64,000 nucleotides of DNA from Pseudobutyrivibrio ruminis (GCA_015057315.1 SVER01000011.1:1-64000); one strand, 5' to 3'; counted from the stretch's first letter, positions 7,540-17,055 are shown. Numbers and translations are program-made. Notes: generated by a model from the sequence alone, not told the origin.

Positions 7540-10500
7540 TTATAAGTTAAAGAAATCTGAAAGTGAAAGCTGATTAGACTTAGGCAAATCCTTAACAATG
7601 CCAAGCTCAATCATTTTATCAAGTATTGTCTGCGAAACCTTTCCTCTATCTCTAATCTCATCCTGAGATAAAAACTTACCCTGGCTTGCAGCAATCTGTA
7701 ATTGTTCAGCAGCCTTATCACCCATACCTGAGATTACATTGAATGGAGGGAGAAGCTTCCCATCTACTATTTTAAAGTATCTTGAGTCAGATTGGTATAG
7801 GTCCATAGGTAAAAATTCAAATCCTCTTGCATACATTTCCTGACAAAGACGAAGTGCAATAAGTATATCCTTATCAGTTGCAGACAAATCTGACTGAGAT
7901 TTATAGTATTTAATCTCCTGCTCACATCTGGCCTTACCAAGACAGCACTTTTCATAATCAAAGCCACCTGCTCTAATTGAGAAGAATGCAGCATAGTATG
8001 CCAAAGGATAATAAATCTTACAATATGCAACACGCCATGCCATCATAACGTACGCAGCAGCGTGTGCCTTAGGGAACATGTACTTAATCTTTTCGCATGA
8101 ACCAATGTACCAATCCGGAACACCATGCTCTTTCATATGCTGCTTATAGGTAGGCCATTCATCGCATTTTCCCTTAGCAACAACGCCCTTACGAACTCGC
8201 TCCATGATAGTGAAAGATTCCGCTGGGTCAAGCCCCTTATGAATAAGGTAAACCATGATATCATCACGGGTACAAATAGCTTCGGTGATAGTAGCAGTTC
8301 CACTAAGAATAAGGTCCTGAGCATTACCTAACCATACGTCAGTACCATGGGCAAGTCCTGCTATACGAACTAAATCTGTAAAATACTTAGGCTTAGCCTC
8401 AACAAGCATCTGCATGGCGAAATCAGTACCAAACTCAGGAATACCAAGTGTACCAAGAGGAGTTCCCATAATATCATCAGGAGTAATACCAAGAGCTTCA
8501 GTACTTTGGAATAATGACATAACTCCTTTATCATCAAGTGGAATCTTTGTAGCATCAATTCCTGTTAAATCCTCAAGACGCTTAATCATGGTAGGATCCA
8601 GATGTCCAAGGATATCAAGCTTAAGTAGGTTGGCGTCAATCTTATGGTAATCAAAGTGTGTTGTAACAATATCTGTGTCCTTATTAGCAGGATGCTGAAC
8701 TGGTGTGAAGGAATAAATATCCTCACCATTTGGAAGAACTACTACACCACCTGGATGCTGTCCAGTTGTTGATTTAACGCCTTCAACTCCCTTAGCAAGA
8801 CGTTCGTTTTCAGCACGGCGTTTTCTAATACCACGCTTTTCAAAATACTTAAGAACGTAACCAACCGCGTTTTTATCGGCAAGGGTAGAAACTGTACCAG
8901 CCTTAAAGGTCTGACCATCACCGAAAATAACTTCTGTGTATTTATGAGCCTTTGACTGATATTCGTTTGAGAAGTTCAAATCGATATCAGGCTCCTTATC
9001 ACCCTTGAATCCAAGGAAGGTTTCGAATGGAATATCAAATCCATCCTTAGCAAGAGGCTTGCCACATTTAGGGCAGATTTTATCCGGCATATCTACGCCT
9101 GATAATCCCTGGTTAACTATTTCCTGAACCTCTGGGCCATCAAAATCCACATAGAAGCAATTAGGACATCTATAATGCGGAGGAAGTGGATTAACCTCTG
9201 TGATACCAGCCATTGTTGCTGCAAAGGAAGAACCTACGGAACCACGGGAACCTACCAGATAACCATCTTCGTTTGATTTCCAAACAAGCTTCTGGGCAAT
9301 AATATACATAACGGAGTATCCATTACCAATGATCGAATTAAGCTCTCGCTCTAATCTTGCTGATACTATTTCAGGAAGCTCAGGCCCATATACCTCATGG
9401 GCTCTTGTCTCACATATACGTCTTAAATCCTCTTCCGAATGTTCAATTACAGGAGGACATTTATCAGGACGAACCGGGTGGATGCGTTCGCACATATCTG
9501 CAATCCTGTTAGTGTTTTCCACTACAACCTCATGTGCTTTTGCAAGTCCTAAATATGCAAATTCCTCTAGCATCTCATCTGTTGTATGTAAATAAAGAGG
9601 CGCCTGCTGATCAGCATCATCAAAGCCTTTATTTGCCATAATGATTCGTCTATAGACTTCATCCTCAGGATCAAGGAAGTGAACATCACAGGTGGCTACT
9701 ACAGGTTTATTTAATTCCTCTCCTAAAGCAACAATCTTCTTATTAATCTCCTGTAAATCCTTAACAGAATTTATATTTTCGTATTTGCTCTTTTCAGAGC
9801 GAATCATAAATTCGTTGTTGCCTACAGGCTGAATCTCTAGATAATCGTAGAAATTAGCTATTCGCATAATCTCTGATTCATCTCTGCCATCAACGATAGC
9901 ATCATAAAGCTCACCGGCCTCGCAGGCAGAGCCAATAATAAGTCCCTCTCTACATTCTTCAAGCAAACTCTTAGGCACCCTAGGATGTCTACTGAAATAA
10001 TAAAGATGAGATTCGGAAACTAATCTATAAAGATTAATACGGCCTAAATCATTCTTAGCAAGGACAATACAGTGATTGCTTCGCATCTTTTTTATCTGTT
10101 CTGCCCCAGGCTTACTGTGAGCATTTAACTCTGTAAGTGTAAATATATTTTCAGCCTCAAGCTTAACAATAAATTTTTCAAATATCTTAGATGTAACTTC
10201 GGCATCATCTACAGCTCTATGGTGATGCTCGTTTACAAGATTCTCTGCCTTACATACAGCATCTAGGTTAAACCTTGCCATATTTGGATGCAAATATCTT
10301 GCCATCTCAACTGTATCCACATGGGTAAAATCGTACTCTAAACCAAGTAGCTTACAGTTATGTCTGATAAAGCTTGTATCAAAGCCAGCATTATGAGCAA
10401 CAAGAACAGTCCCCTTGCAAAATTCCATAAACCTAGGCAATATAACATCAATTGTAGGAGCGTCCTCTACCATTTCATCCTTAATTGATGTAAGCTCTGT

Positions 10501-11970
10501 TATTTTGTATGGAATAGGAACCTCAGGATTAACAAACTCTGAAAATCTATCTACAACCTGTCCATCAACAATCTTAACTGCACCGATTTCTATTATCTTA
10601 CAGGTACTAGGGTTAAAGCCTGTTGTTTCAATATCAAATACGACAAACTCTCCTCTAAGAGACTGTCCTCTATCGTTAGTGACAATCTGCTTGGTATCAT
10701 CTACAAGATAAATCTCGCAACCATAGATTACCTTAAAATCGCCCAAACCCTTCATGTGATCTGCATCACAGAATGCCTGAACAACGCCATGGTCTGTAAT
10801 TGCAAGAGCCTTATGCCCCCACGCCATAGCACGATTGATAATTGTAGTAATCTCTGATACACCATCAAAATCTGACATCTTAGTATGGCAATGAAGCTCC
10901 ACACGCTTTTCTACAGCTGTGTCTTGTCTTACTACTCTAAAATCACGTATCTTTTGAATAGAATTAATACGTCCTACAGTAAGCTCCTTGGAATATATAT
11001 CCTCATCAAGCTTACCGGCAATCTTATAAAAGCCGCCTACACTAAGAGCGCTTTCAAGCAATCGGCCCTGGTCTGCATCACTAAAGAAGAATTTAACCGA
11101 GATAGAATCTGTAAAATCTGTAATGGCACCAGTACCAAAATATCCGCCCTTTTTAGTTTCTCTAAATTCTAAAGCTGTAAGCTGTCCTCTAATTACAATA
11201 GGACCTAGCTGCTCTCCATTAATATCCTCAAGAGGAGTGGCATTCTCAAGTATCTCATTACCATAGATAACATCCGGGTCATCTGATTTAGTAAGAGGCT
11301 TGATAATCTTTTTTTCTGGCTCTTCTGGTGCATCATTTTCATCAGCAGATTCTTTAGCCTTTTTCTCCTCTTCCTTTTCTTCTATAGCATTTGTTCTAGA
11401 ATTGATTGCTGCAATCTTGTTTTCCATTTCCTTGATTGCATTTTCTAGATATTTACTCTTTACAGGCTCTTTGTAATCAAAATCAATTACAATATCCTGA
11501 TGACAACGTCTACAAATAATAGAATGAAGCACGTCAAAAAGCTCGTGCTCCTTTTCTCTACCAATAACTGTATCTTCTATTGTAACCTTTAGATGTCCCT
11601 CATCTGTAACATCTACATCGGCTTTTTTATATATGTTAAAAAGAAGAGCACTTCTATCCTCTAGCTCCTCTAAAATACTATCATTATATGAACTTATAAG
11701 ATTAGATGGTGTATACTGACTAGACAAATCGAAATCTTCTAGAATTTTAATTGTCACACCATTATTAGGGAAAAACTGTTTCTTAATGGACTTTTCCAAG
11801 TGCCAGATACGGCGCTTAGGAATCAGAGTATTAAAGGTAACATAAATCCTTATATCATCTTTATTACGACCTGTACTAACCTTAGTAACTGTAGCATCAC
11901 TAAGGGCTGCCTCAAGGTCGTTCTCTGCATCCATATTAGGAAACACATCATAAAAACTCATTTGATCCAT
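7540..11970 (-). CDS. polC: DNA polymerase III alpha subunit, PolC type
   Basis: The main replicative polymerase of low-GC Firmicutes, 1476 residues. Visible in order: an N-terminal domain, an OB fold (about 250-330), the first part of the PHP domain (HCHTKMSDFDGV), the inserted DEDD 3'-5' exonuclease (VVFDIETTGFNP, later HNAGFDTSF and HHRAVDDA), the rest of PHP, and the catalytic polymerase region with GSRGSVGSS and PDIDLNFSNEYQ, then the C-terminal region. A lysine/glutamate-rich linker lies near residues 190-225. The ATG follows GGAG by seven bases. A large foldable region (11987-12152) lies directly upstream. Confidence 0.98.
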   Translation of the reverse strand: MDQMSFYDVFPNMDAENDLEAALSDATVTKVSTGRNKDDIRIYVTFNTLIPKRRIWHLEKSIKKQFFPNNGVTIKILEDFDLSSQYTPSNLISSYNDSILEELEDRSALLFNIYKKADVDVTDEGHLKVTIEDTVIGREKEHELFDVLHSIICRRCHQDIVIDFDYKEPVKSKYLENAIKEMENKIAAINSRTNAIEEKEEEKKAKESADENDAPEEPEKKIIKPLTKSDDPDVIYGNEILENATPLEDINGEQLGPIVIRGQLTALEFRETKKGGYFGTGAITDFTDSISVKFFFSDADQGRLLESALSVGGFYKIAGKLDEDIYSKELTVGRINSIQKIRDFRVVRQDTAVEKRVELHCHTKMSDFDGVSEITTIINRAMAWGHKALAITDHGVVQAFCDADHMKGLGDFKVIYGCEIYLVDDTKQIVTNDRGQSLRGEFVVFDIETTGFNPSTCKIIEIGAVKIVDGQVVDRFSEFVNPEVPIPYKITELTSIKDEMVEDAPTIDVILPRFMEFCKGTVLVAHNAGFDTSFIRHNCKLLGLEYDFTHVDTVEMARYLHPNMARFNLDAVCKAENLVNEHHHRAVDDAEVTSKIFEKFIVKLEAENIFTLTELNAHSKPGAEQIKKMRSNHCIVLAKNDLGRINLYRLVSESHLYYFSRHPRVPKSLLEECREGLIIGSACEAGELYDAIVDGRDESEIMRIANFYDYLEIQPVGNNEFMIRSEKSKYENINSVKDLQEINKKIVALGEELNKPVVATCDVHFLDPEDEVYRRIIMANKGFDDADQQAPLYLHTTDEMLEEFAYLGLAKAHEVVVENTNRIADMCERIHPVRPDKCPPVIEHSEEDLRRICETRAHEVYGPELPEIVSARLERELNSIIGNGYSVMYIIAQKLVWKSNEDGYLVGSRGSVGSSFAATMAGITEVNPLPPHYRCPNCFYVDFDGPEVQEIVNQGLSGVDMPDKICPKCGKPLAKDGFDIPFETFLGFKGDKEPDIDLNFSNEYQSKAHKYTEVIFGDGQTFKAGTVSTLADKNAVGYVLKYFEKRGIRKRRAENERLAKGVEGVKSTTGQHPGGVVVLPNGEDIYSFTPVQHPANKDTDIVTTHFDYHKIDANLLKLDILGHLDPTMIKRLEDLTGIDATKIPLDDKGVMSLFQSTEALGITPDDIMGTPLGTLGIPEFGTDFAMQMLVEAKPKYFTDLVRIAGLAHGTDVWLGNAQDLILSGTATITEAICTRDDIMVYLIHKGLDPAESFTIMERVRKGVVAKGKCDEWPTYKQHMKEHGVPDWYIGSCEKIKYMFPKAHAAAYVMMAWRVAYCKIYYPLAYYAAFFSIRAGGFDYEKCCLGKARCEQEIKYYKSQSDLSATDKDILIALRLCQEMYARGFEFLPMDLYQSDSRYFKIVDGKLLPPFNVISGMGDKAAEQLQIAASQGKFLSQDEIRDRGKVSQTILDKMIELGIVKDLPKSNQLSLSDFFNL

Positions 11971-11986
11971 AACATATCTCCAGGGG

Positions 11987-12152
11987 TTTAGTCCGGGGTG
12001 TTACGCTATCAAACTAATTATTACTTCGTCGCGAGATTGGCTCCTTCAGTAATAATTAGTTTGACAGCTACCCCCTCACTTAATACCTTTAGTTCGAGGT
12101 ATGGGGCCCTCTTGCTCGCGCCTGCCAACATTTTGCAACACCCCTCACTAAA
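11987..12152 (-). ncRNA. Foldable leader region in front of polC, contains repeat A
   Basis: The 217 bases between polC and ispG fold into a closed multi-branch structure. The closing helix pairs 11987-11992 with 12147-12152 (TTTAGT/ACTAAA) and 11995-12002 with 12137-12144 (GGGGTGTT/AACACCCC), separated by a 2x2 loop. Inside are the long repeat A hairpin (12005-12068) and a hairpin at 12083-12102 (ATACCT/AGGTAT) that can extend through 12071-12074 with 12103-12106. The structure ends 6 bases before the polC Shine-Dalgarno (11978-11981). I recognise no known RNA family. Regulation of polC is an inference from position; the pairings are seen. Confidence 0.5.
11995..12075 (-). repeat. Repeat A: structured hairpin module, related to 43525-43620
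   Basis: A perfect 15-bp stem (12011-12025 with 12048-12062) extended by two pairs, then a 1x1 mismatch, GCT/AGC (12005-12007 with 12066-12068) and an asymmetric TAC/T internal loop. The 22-base apical loop (12026-12047) carries GTCGCGAGATTGGCTCC. Loop and basal part are shared with repeat B; the stem sequence is not. Confidence 0.75.
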
Positions 12153-12182
12153 AGCCTGTAGTTTTTAAAAACTACAGAGCTT
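12152..12182 (-). terminator. Hairpin downstream of ispG, probable terminator
   Basis: A perfect 22-base palindrome (12156-12177, CTGTAG then T5A5 then CTACAG), extended by AAGC/GCTT with one bulged base. On the minus strand it is followed by only four T residues, which also belong to the closing helix of the polC leader, so termination may be partial. Confidence 0.55.
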
Positions 12183-12194
12183 AAATATATTTAT

Positions 12195-13253
12195 TTACGA
12201 TTGTGGGCGAGGCCAGGCGATAAGTTCTTGGCGAAGGGCTTCTAGAAGCTCGCCTTCTGGCAGCTTTTTAACTACCTCGCCGTGTTTGATGAGAAGGCCT
12301 TCGCCGATGCCGCCGGCTACGCCGAGGTCGGCTTCTTTGGCTTCCCCTGGGCCGTTTACTACGCAACCCATAACAGCTACTTTAATGTCCAAATCTGAGA
12401 ATTCTTCTACGAGATTTTCTACCTTATTGGCAAGACCAATTAAATCTATTTGGGTACGGCCGCAGGTAGGACAGGATACTACTTCTATTCCACCTTTTCT
12501 AAGGCCAAGTGTACGAAGGATAAGCTTAGCTGATTTAATCTCTTCGATAGGGTCGCCTGTAAGAGATACACGAATGGTATCGCCAATGCCCTGGGATAAA
12601 ATCATAGAAAGACCGCATGCACTCTTGATGTTGCCAGCCTTAAGTGTACCGGCTTCTGTAATACCTACGTGAAGAGGATGTGTAGTCTTATCTGCAATAA
12701 GCTCATGTGCCTTAACGCACATCATAACATCAGAAGATTTGATGCTGATTACAAGATTGTCATAGCCTAATCTTTCGATAATTGCTACCTTATCAAGTGC
12801 TGATTCAACAAGACCTTCTGCTGTAACGCCACCGTACTTTTCTACAAGATTCTTCTCTAAAGAGCCTGAGTTAACACCAACTCTAATAGGAATATTCTTA
12901 GCCTTTGCTGCATCAACAACAGCCTTAATTCTTTCTTCGCTTCCAATGTTACCTGGATTAATTCTGATTTTGTCAGCACCATTTTCAATAGCTGCAATAG
13001 CAAGTCTATAGTCAAAATGAATATCTGCAACAAGAGGGATGTTGATTCGTTCTTTTATCTTTGCAATAGCCTTAGCAGCATCCATATCTGGAACAGCACA
13101 TCTGATAATATCGCAGCCCGCTTTTTCAAGCTCTTTAATCTGAGCAACAGTAGCATCAACATCCTGTGTCTTTGTATTTGTCATAGATTGGATAAGGATA
13201 GGATTACCGCCACCAATCACTCTATTTCCAATTTTAACCTCTGTAGTTTTCAT
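12195..13253 (-). CDS. ispG: 4-hydroxy-3-methylbut-2-en-1-yl diphosphate synthase (flavodoxin)
   Basis: Sixth step of the MEP isoprenoid pathway, converting MEcPP to HMBPP with a [4Fe-4S] cluster. The 352 residues show the GcpE TIM barrel (begins VKIGNRVIGGGNPILIQSMT) and the cluster cysteines in VSCPTCGRTQIDL and VMGCVVNGPGEA, plus the following glutamate. It lies 10 bases after rseP and shares the cluster with dxr and uppS, which feed and use the same pathway. In Bacillus subtilis this position before polC is held by proS. A terminator-like hairpin follows. Confidence 0.97.
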   Translation of the reverse strand: MKTTEVKIGNRVIGGGNPILIQSMTNTKTQDVDATVAQIKELEKAGCDIIRCAVPDMDAAKAIAKIKERINIPLVADIHFDYRLAIAAIENGADKIRINPGNIGSEERIKAVVDAAKAKNIPIRVGVNSGSLEKNLVEKYGGVTAEGLVESALDKVAIIERLGYDNLVISIKSSDVMMCVKAHELIADKTTHPLHVGITEAGTLKAGNIKSACGLSMILSQGIGDTIRVSLTGDPIEEIKSAKLILRTLGLRKGGIEVVSCPTCGRTQIDLIGLANKVENLVEEFSDLDIKVAVMGCVVNGPGEAKEADLGVAGGIGEGLLIKHGEVVKKLPEGELLEALRQELIAWPRPQS

Positions 13254-13263
13254 AATAAAACCT

Positions 13264-14298
13264 CTACATTAATTTCAAAATATCATTGTACATTACCACT
13301 ACCATAAGAACCATAAGTAAACCAAAGCCAACCAGATTAATTCCGTTTTCTATTTCTGGTCTCATCTTTTTACCTCTGATTCCCTCGATAATGAAAAGTA
13401 AGATTCTTCCTCCATCCAGGGCTGGGAAAGGAAGCAGATTCATAACACCAAGGTTTGCAGTAAGCAGTATTGCAATAGAAGTAAGATTTATAAATACGTA
13501 AAAGGCTCCGCTAGTAACTGATTCATCATATACATTTGATATAGTAGATACCACACCTACAGGACCGGAAACCTCATTCATGGAAACTTGCCCTGTAAAT
13601 AACAGCTTCAAGCTAGATAATGTTATATATATCTGATATTTAATCTCGTAAACAGAATACTCAAGAACCTTAATGGGTGATACCTTTTGATAATCATTTG
13701 TTTTGGTTACACCTAGCATCTTTTTTCCAGCTTCTTTTGAATATACTGGTGTAATGGTTGTAGTGTGCTTTTGTCCATCTCTTAAATATACTACTGTGTA
13801 GTCATCCTCATCAGCATTCAAAAATGTATAAATGCTAACTTCATTATAAAAATGAACATTATAGCCATCAATGCTGATAATCTTATCTCCAGCCTTCATA
13901 CCGGCCTCAGCTGCTGGCATATTTTCCATTACATCTGTAATAGTAGTGTCATTAACACCAATGCAAGCAATATAAACAACTGAAAGTATGTATGCCAGGA
14001 TAAAATTAAAGAAAGGTCCTGCAAAAACAATCTGAAATCTTTCCCATAAGGATTTCTTGCTAAAGGATCTATCGCTATCGCTTTCCTCATCCTCACCTTC
14101 CATAACACAAGAACCACCAAAAGGCAAAAGCTTCAAACAATATTTTGTCTCCCCCTTGCCCCAGGAAAGAATTGTAGGTCCAAGACCTAATGTAAACTCA
14201 TTAACCTTAACATTACACTTTTTTGCAAATAAAAAATGCCCTAACTCATGAAAAATAATAATAAAGCTAAATATAAGTATGGCAAGAATTATTTTCAT
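13264..14298 (-). CDS. rseP: Site-2 intramembrane zinc metalloprotease (RseP/RasP)
   Basis: A 344-residue membrane protease that cleaves anti-sigma factors and leftover signal peptides within the bilayer. The first membrane helix holds the zinc motif HELGH (FHELGHFLFAKK, residues about 17-28); the third part of the site is NLLPFPALDGGR near residue 290. A PDZ domain lies between (about 115-190, AAEAGMKAGDKIISIDGYN). Four membrane segments are apparent. It starts 3 bases after dxr and is followed closely by ispG, as in the B. subtilis dxr-rasP order. Confidence 0.95.
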   Translation of the reverse strand: MKIILAILIFSFIIIFHELGHFLFAKKCNVKVNEFTLGLGPTILSWGKGETKYCLKLLPFGGSCVMEGEDEESDSDRSFSKKSLWERFQIVFAGPFFNFILAYILSVVYIACIGVNDTTITDVMENMPAAEAGMKAGDKIISIDGYNVHFYNEVSIYTFLNADEDDYTVVYLRDGQKHTTTITPVYSKEAGKKMLGVTKTNDYQKVSPIKVLEYSVYEIKYQIYITLSSLKLLFTGQVSMNEVSGPVGVVSTISNVYDESVTSGAFYVFINLTSIAILLTANLGVMNLLPFPALDGGRILLFIIEGIRGKKMRPEIENGINLVGFGLLMVLMVVVMYNDILKLM

Positions 14299-14301
14299 AA
14301 A

Positions 14302-15450
14302 CTACCACCTGCTCTCAATATAATCGTAAGTCATCTGTTCTGTTTCTAATACCTGTTCAATAGAAGGATTGTCAATAAAATCTACATTCATCATTGCATC
14401 AGATACAATTTCAGGAATCTCTAAAAACTTAATCTTATTATTCAAAAACTTAGCAACTGCCCTCTCATTTGCAGCGTTGAATACTGTAGGAACATTTCCA
14501 CCAGCATCCATGGCATCATAAGCAAGTGAAAGTCCGTAAAATGTTTCCATATCAGGCTTTTCAAATGTAAGTGTTCCCACCTTAAACAAATCCAAAGGCT
14601 CAGCATACAAAGTCTTTCTGTTAGGATAAAACAGTGCGTAAAGTATAGGTAGTCTCATATCAGGTGTACCCATCTGGCCGATTACTGCCCCATCCATAAA
14701 CTCTACTGCTGAATGCAATATACTCTGTGGATGAACAACAACCTCCACCTGATTAAGATTGACGCCAAATAGCCACTTAGCCTCCATAACCTCTAGTCCC
14801 TTATTAATCATGGTAGCTGAATCAATAGTAATCTTGGCTCCCATAGACCAGTTAGGATGCTTTAAGGCATCTTCTAATCTAACATTTTCAAGCTCTTCTA
14901 AAGTGCGACCTCTGAAAGGTCCACCTGATGCTGTAAGTAAAATCTTAGAAATCTTATTGTGTCTTTCACCATTAAGTGACTGAAAAATTGCACTATGTTC
15001 ACTATCTACAGGAAGAATTGATACTCCCTTTTCCTTTGCAAGTGGCATAATAATATGCCCAGCTGTAACAAGAGTCTCTTTGTTTGCAAGGGCTATGGTT
15101 TTGCCTGCATTTATAGCAGCAATTGTAGGCTTAACACCAATCATTCCTACAACAGCAGTAACCACTGTATCTGCCTTATCATAAGTAGCTACATCTATAA
15201 GACCATCCATGCCATAGACAATCTTTATTTCAATATCTGAAAGTCTTGTCTTTAAATCTGCTGCCAATTCTTCAGTACCAATAGAAACAAGACTAGGACG
15301 ATATTTTCTAATCTGCTTTTCAAATAAATCAATATTTTTTCCACATGACATTGCAACAACCTGTAAGTCATCTGGATTCTGTGAAACTATATCAAGGGTC
15401 TGTGTTCCTATAGACCCTGTAGAACCTAAAATAGCCAACTTCTGTGACAT
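14302..15450 (-). CDS. dxr: 1-deoxy-D-xylulose 5-phosphate reductoisomerase
   Basis: Commits carbon to the MEP isoprenoid pathway by converting DXP to MEP with NADPH. The 382-residue protein has the Rossmann loop GSTGSIGTQTLDI at its N-terminus, the metal/substrate region (LPVDSEHSAIFQ; KITIDSATMINKG) and the flexible loop/C-terminal region with HPQSILHSAVEF. Start: ATG at 15450 with AGAGG eight bases upstream; an in-frame GTG at 15459 lies inside the ribosome binding site. It follows cdsA by about 20 bases. Confidence 0.97.
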   Translation of the reverse strand: MSQKLAILGSTGSIGTQTLDIVSQNPDDLQVVAMSCGKNIDLFEKQIRKYRPSLVSIGTEELAADLKTRLSDIEIKIVYGMDGLIDVATYDKADTVVTAVVGMIGVKPTIAAINAGKTIALANKETLVTAGHIIMPLAKEKGVSILPVDSEHSAIFQSLNGERHNKISKILLTASGGPFRGRTLEELENVRLEDALKHPNWSMGAKITIDSATMINKGLEVMEAKWLFGVNLNQVEVVVHPQSILHSAVEFMDGAVIGQMGTPDMRLPILYALFYPNRKTLYAEPLDLFKVGTLTFEKPDMETFYGLSLAYDAMDAGGNVPTVFNAANERAVAKFLNNKIKFLEIPEIVSDAMMNVDFIDNPSIEQVLETEQMTYDYIESRW

Positions 15451-15469
15451 AACGTCCACCTCTAATTAA

Positions 15470-16273
15470 TTAAATATAGAAATAGTATGCTAAGAAAAAG
15501 ATGATAGGTGCTGTAATAATCATACTATCAAATCTGTCTAACACACCACCGTGACCAGGAATAAGCTTTCCATAGTCCTTTATATCAAAATTACGCTTAA
15601 TAGCTGAGGCTGCTAAATCTCCAACCATGGAAATAAGAGCTCCTATACCAGAGATAATAACAAGCGGCAAAATAACAATGTTATCAACATTAAATGCTGC
15701 CGATATGGCAACGCAATAAATAGCAGTTAATAACATGGTTCCTGCCACGCCACCAATTGCTCCCTCCACGGATTTCTTAGGGGAAAGAAGTGGTGACATT
15801 TTGTGTTTGCCAAATAATACACCGACGCAGTATGCGCAAGTATCGCAGCCCCAAGAACATAGGAATATGAGCCAAACAATATATTGTCCGCCTTCAAGCA
15901 TACGTGTCTGGTATAAAAACGAAAGCATAACACCTACATAGAAAACACCAAAAAATGCAGCCATAACCTGATGTGTATGATATTTAGGGTACCCAAATAC
16001 GAATACTGCCAAAAGAATTATTAAAAACGCCAAGAAAATCACCATAACATCCTGGCAAAATTTAAATCTTAAATCCATATAATATGTAATACATGATAAA
16101 TAACCAAGTATTCCAGGAAGGCTCTTTTCAATCTTAAAAATCCTGTAGATTTCAAACATGCCAATAAGTGATAATATAAGCATTGCTGCCAGCAGAACAT
16201 CCCCACCAGTACATATAAATATAAGTGCTAATGCCACAAGAATAATTCCACTTGTCAATCTAGTAATAAACAT
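15470..16273 (-). CDS. cdsA: Phosphatidate cytidylyltransferase (CDP-diglyceride synthase)
   Basis: Makes CDP-diacylglycerol, the precursor of phosphatidylglycerol and other phospholipids, in the membrane. The 267 residues form about seven to eight transmembrane segments, and the C-terminal CDS signature is intact: VGDLAASAIKRNFDIKD followed by LIPGHGGVLDRFDS. It lies between uppS and dxr in the conserved lipid/isoprenoid cluster, 12 bases after uppS. Confidence 0.97.
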   Translation of the reverse strand: MFITRLTSGIILVALALIFICTGGDVLLAAMLILSLIGMFEIYRIFKIEKSLPGILGYLSCITYYMDLRFKFCQDVMVIFLAFLIILLAVFVFGYPKYHTHQVMAAFFGVFYVGVMLSFLYQTRMLEGGQYIVWLIFLCSWGCDTCAYCVGVLFGKHKMSPLLSPKKSVEGAIGGVAGTMLLTAIYCVAISAAFNVDNIVILPLVIISGIGALISMVGDLAASAIKRNFDIKDYGKLIPGHGGVLDRFDSMIITAPIIFFLAYYFYI

Positions 16274-16285
16274 AAATTTTCCTTC

Positions 16286-16984
16286 CTATATACCGCCAAA
16301 ACGACGATTTCTTTTATCGTATTCTTCTACAGCCTTCTTAAGCTCATCAGGAGTAAACTCAGGCCAAGGTACAGGTGTAAAATAAAACTCTGCATAAGCC
16401 AACTGCCATAATAGATAATTAGACAGTCTTTGTTCTCCAGATGTTCTAATCATAAAATCAGGATCCGGAATATCCCTTGTATCAAGATATGATGAAAACA
16501 GCTTTTCATCAATATCACTAGCCTCTAGCTTTCCGTCCTTAACATCAGTAGAAATTTGTCTTATTGCCCTGGTCATTTCATCTCTACTACCGTAATTTAT
16601 AGCAATAGTAAGTGTCAAACCTGTGAACTGAGATGAATATTCAGTAAGTTCAGCAATACTATTTTTAAGCTTGTCATCAAGCTTTGATAAATCACCGATA
16701 AATCTAACTCTAAGATTATCCTTCTTGGCCGTTTTCATACATGTCTTGATGTATTCTCCAAGAAGCTTCATCAAAGCCTTAACCTCATCAGCAGGTCTAG
16801 ACCAGTTTTCTGTAGAAAAAGCGTACATAGTAACGTATTTAACCCCTAAATCATGGGCAGCTCTACATATTGTTTCAACATTCTTTGCACCTACTGTGTG
16901 GCCGTAAGTACGTGGCATGCCCTTAGACTTTGCCCAACGGCCATTGCCATCCAAAATAATAGCTATATGCTCTGGTACGTTCAT
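16286..16984 (-). CDS. uppS: Undecaprenyl diphosphate synthase (cis-prenyltransferase)
   Basis: Condenses FPP with eight IPP units to the lipid carrier for cell-wall precursors. The 232-residue protein begins MNVPEHIAIILDGNGRWAKS, where the aspartate of DGNGRWA is catalytic; the C-terminal RTSGEQRLSNYLLWQ and AEFYFT motifs bind the isoprenyl diphosphate. I start at the ATG at 16984 after GGAGGTGCT; the frame is open 13 codons further back but these lie in the ribosome binding site and the intergenic region. A terminator sits between frr and this gene, so it may rely on read-through or a promoter that I cannot define. Confidence 0.97.
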   Translation of the reverse strand: MNVPEHIAIILDGNGRWAKSKGMPRTYGHTVGAKNVETICRAAHDLGVKYVTMYAFSTENWSRPADEVKALMKLLGEYIKTCMKTAKKDNLRVRFIGDLSKLDDKLKNSIAELTEYSSQFTGLTLTIAINYGSRDEMTRAIRQISTDVKDGKLEASDIDEKLFSSYLDTRDIPDPDFMIRTSGEQRLSNYLLWQLAYAEFYFTPVPWPEFTPDELKKAVEEYDKRNRRFGGI

Positions 16985-17004
16985 AGCACCTCCAAAATCT
17001 AAAT

Positions 17005-17040
17005 AAATAATTGAAAAGGGCACAATAAATGTGCCCCTTA
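17005..17040 (-). terminator. Intrinsic terminator between frr and uppS
   Basis: Stem GGGCACA/TGTGCCC (17018-17024 with 17030-17036) with a 5-base loop; on the minus strand it is followed by TTTTCAATTATTTATTT. It lies inside the otherwise continuous rpsB-to-ispG cluster and would set translation genes apart from envelope genes. Confidence 0.75.
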
Positions 17041-17055
17041 ATAGACTACTAAAAA

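Noticed and set aside
12028-12128. Pseudoknot between the repeat A loop and the downstream strand as a firm structure
   Set aside because: CGCGAG/CTCGCG and TTGGC/GCCAA both match but are in an order that cannot form together, and copy B has no such partners; kept only as a possibility.
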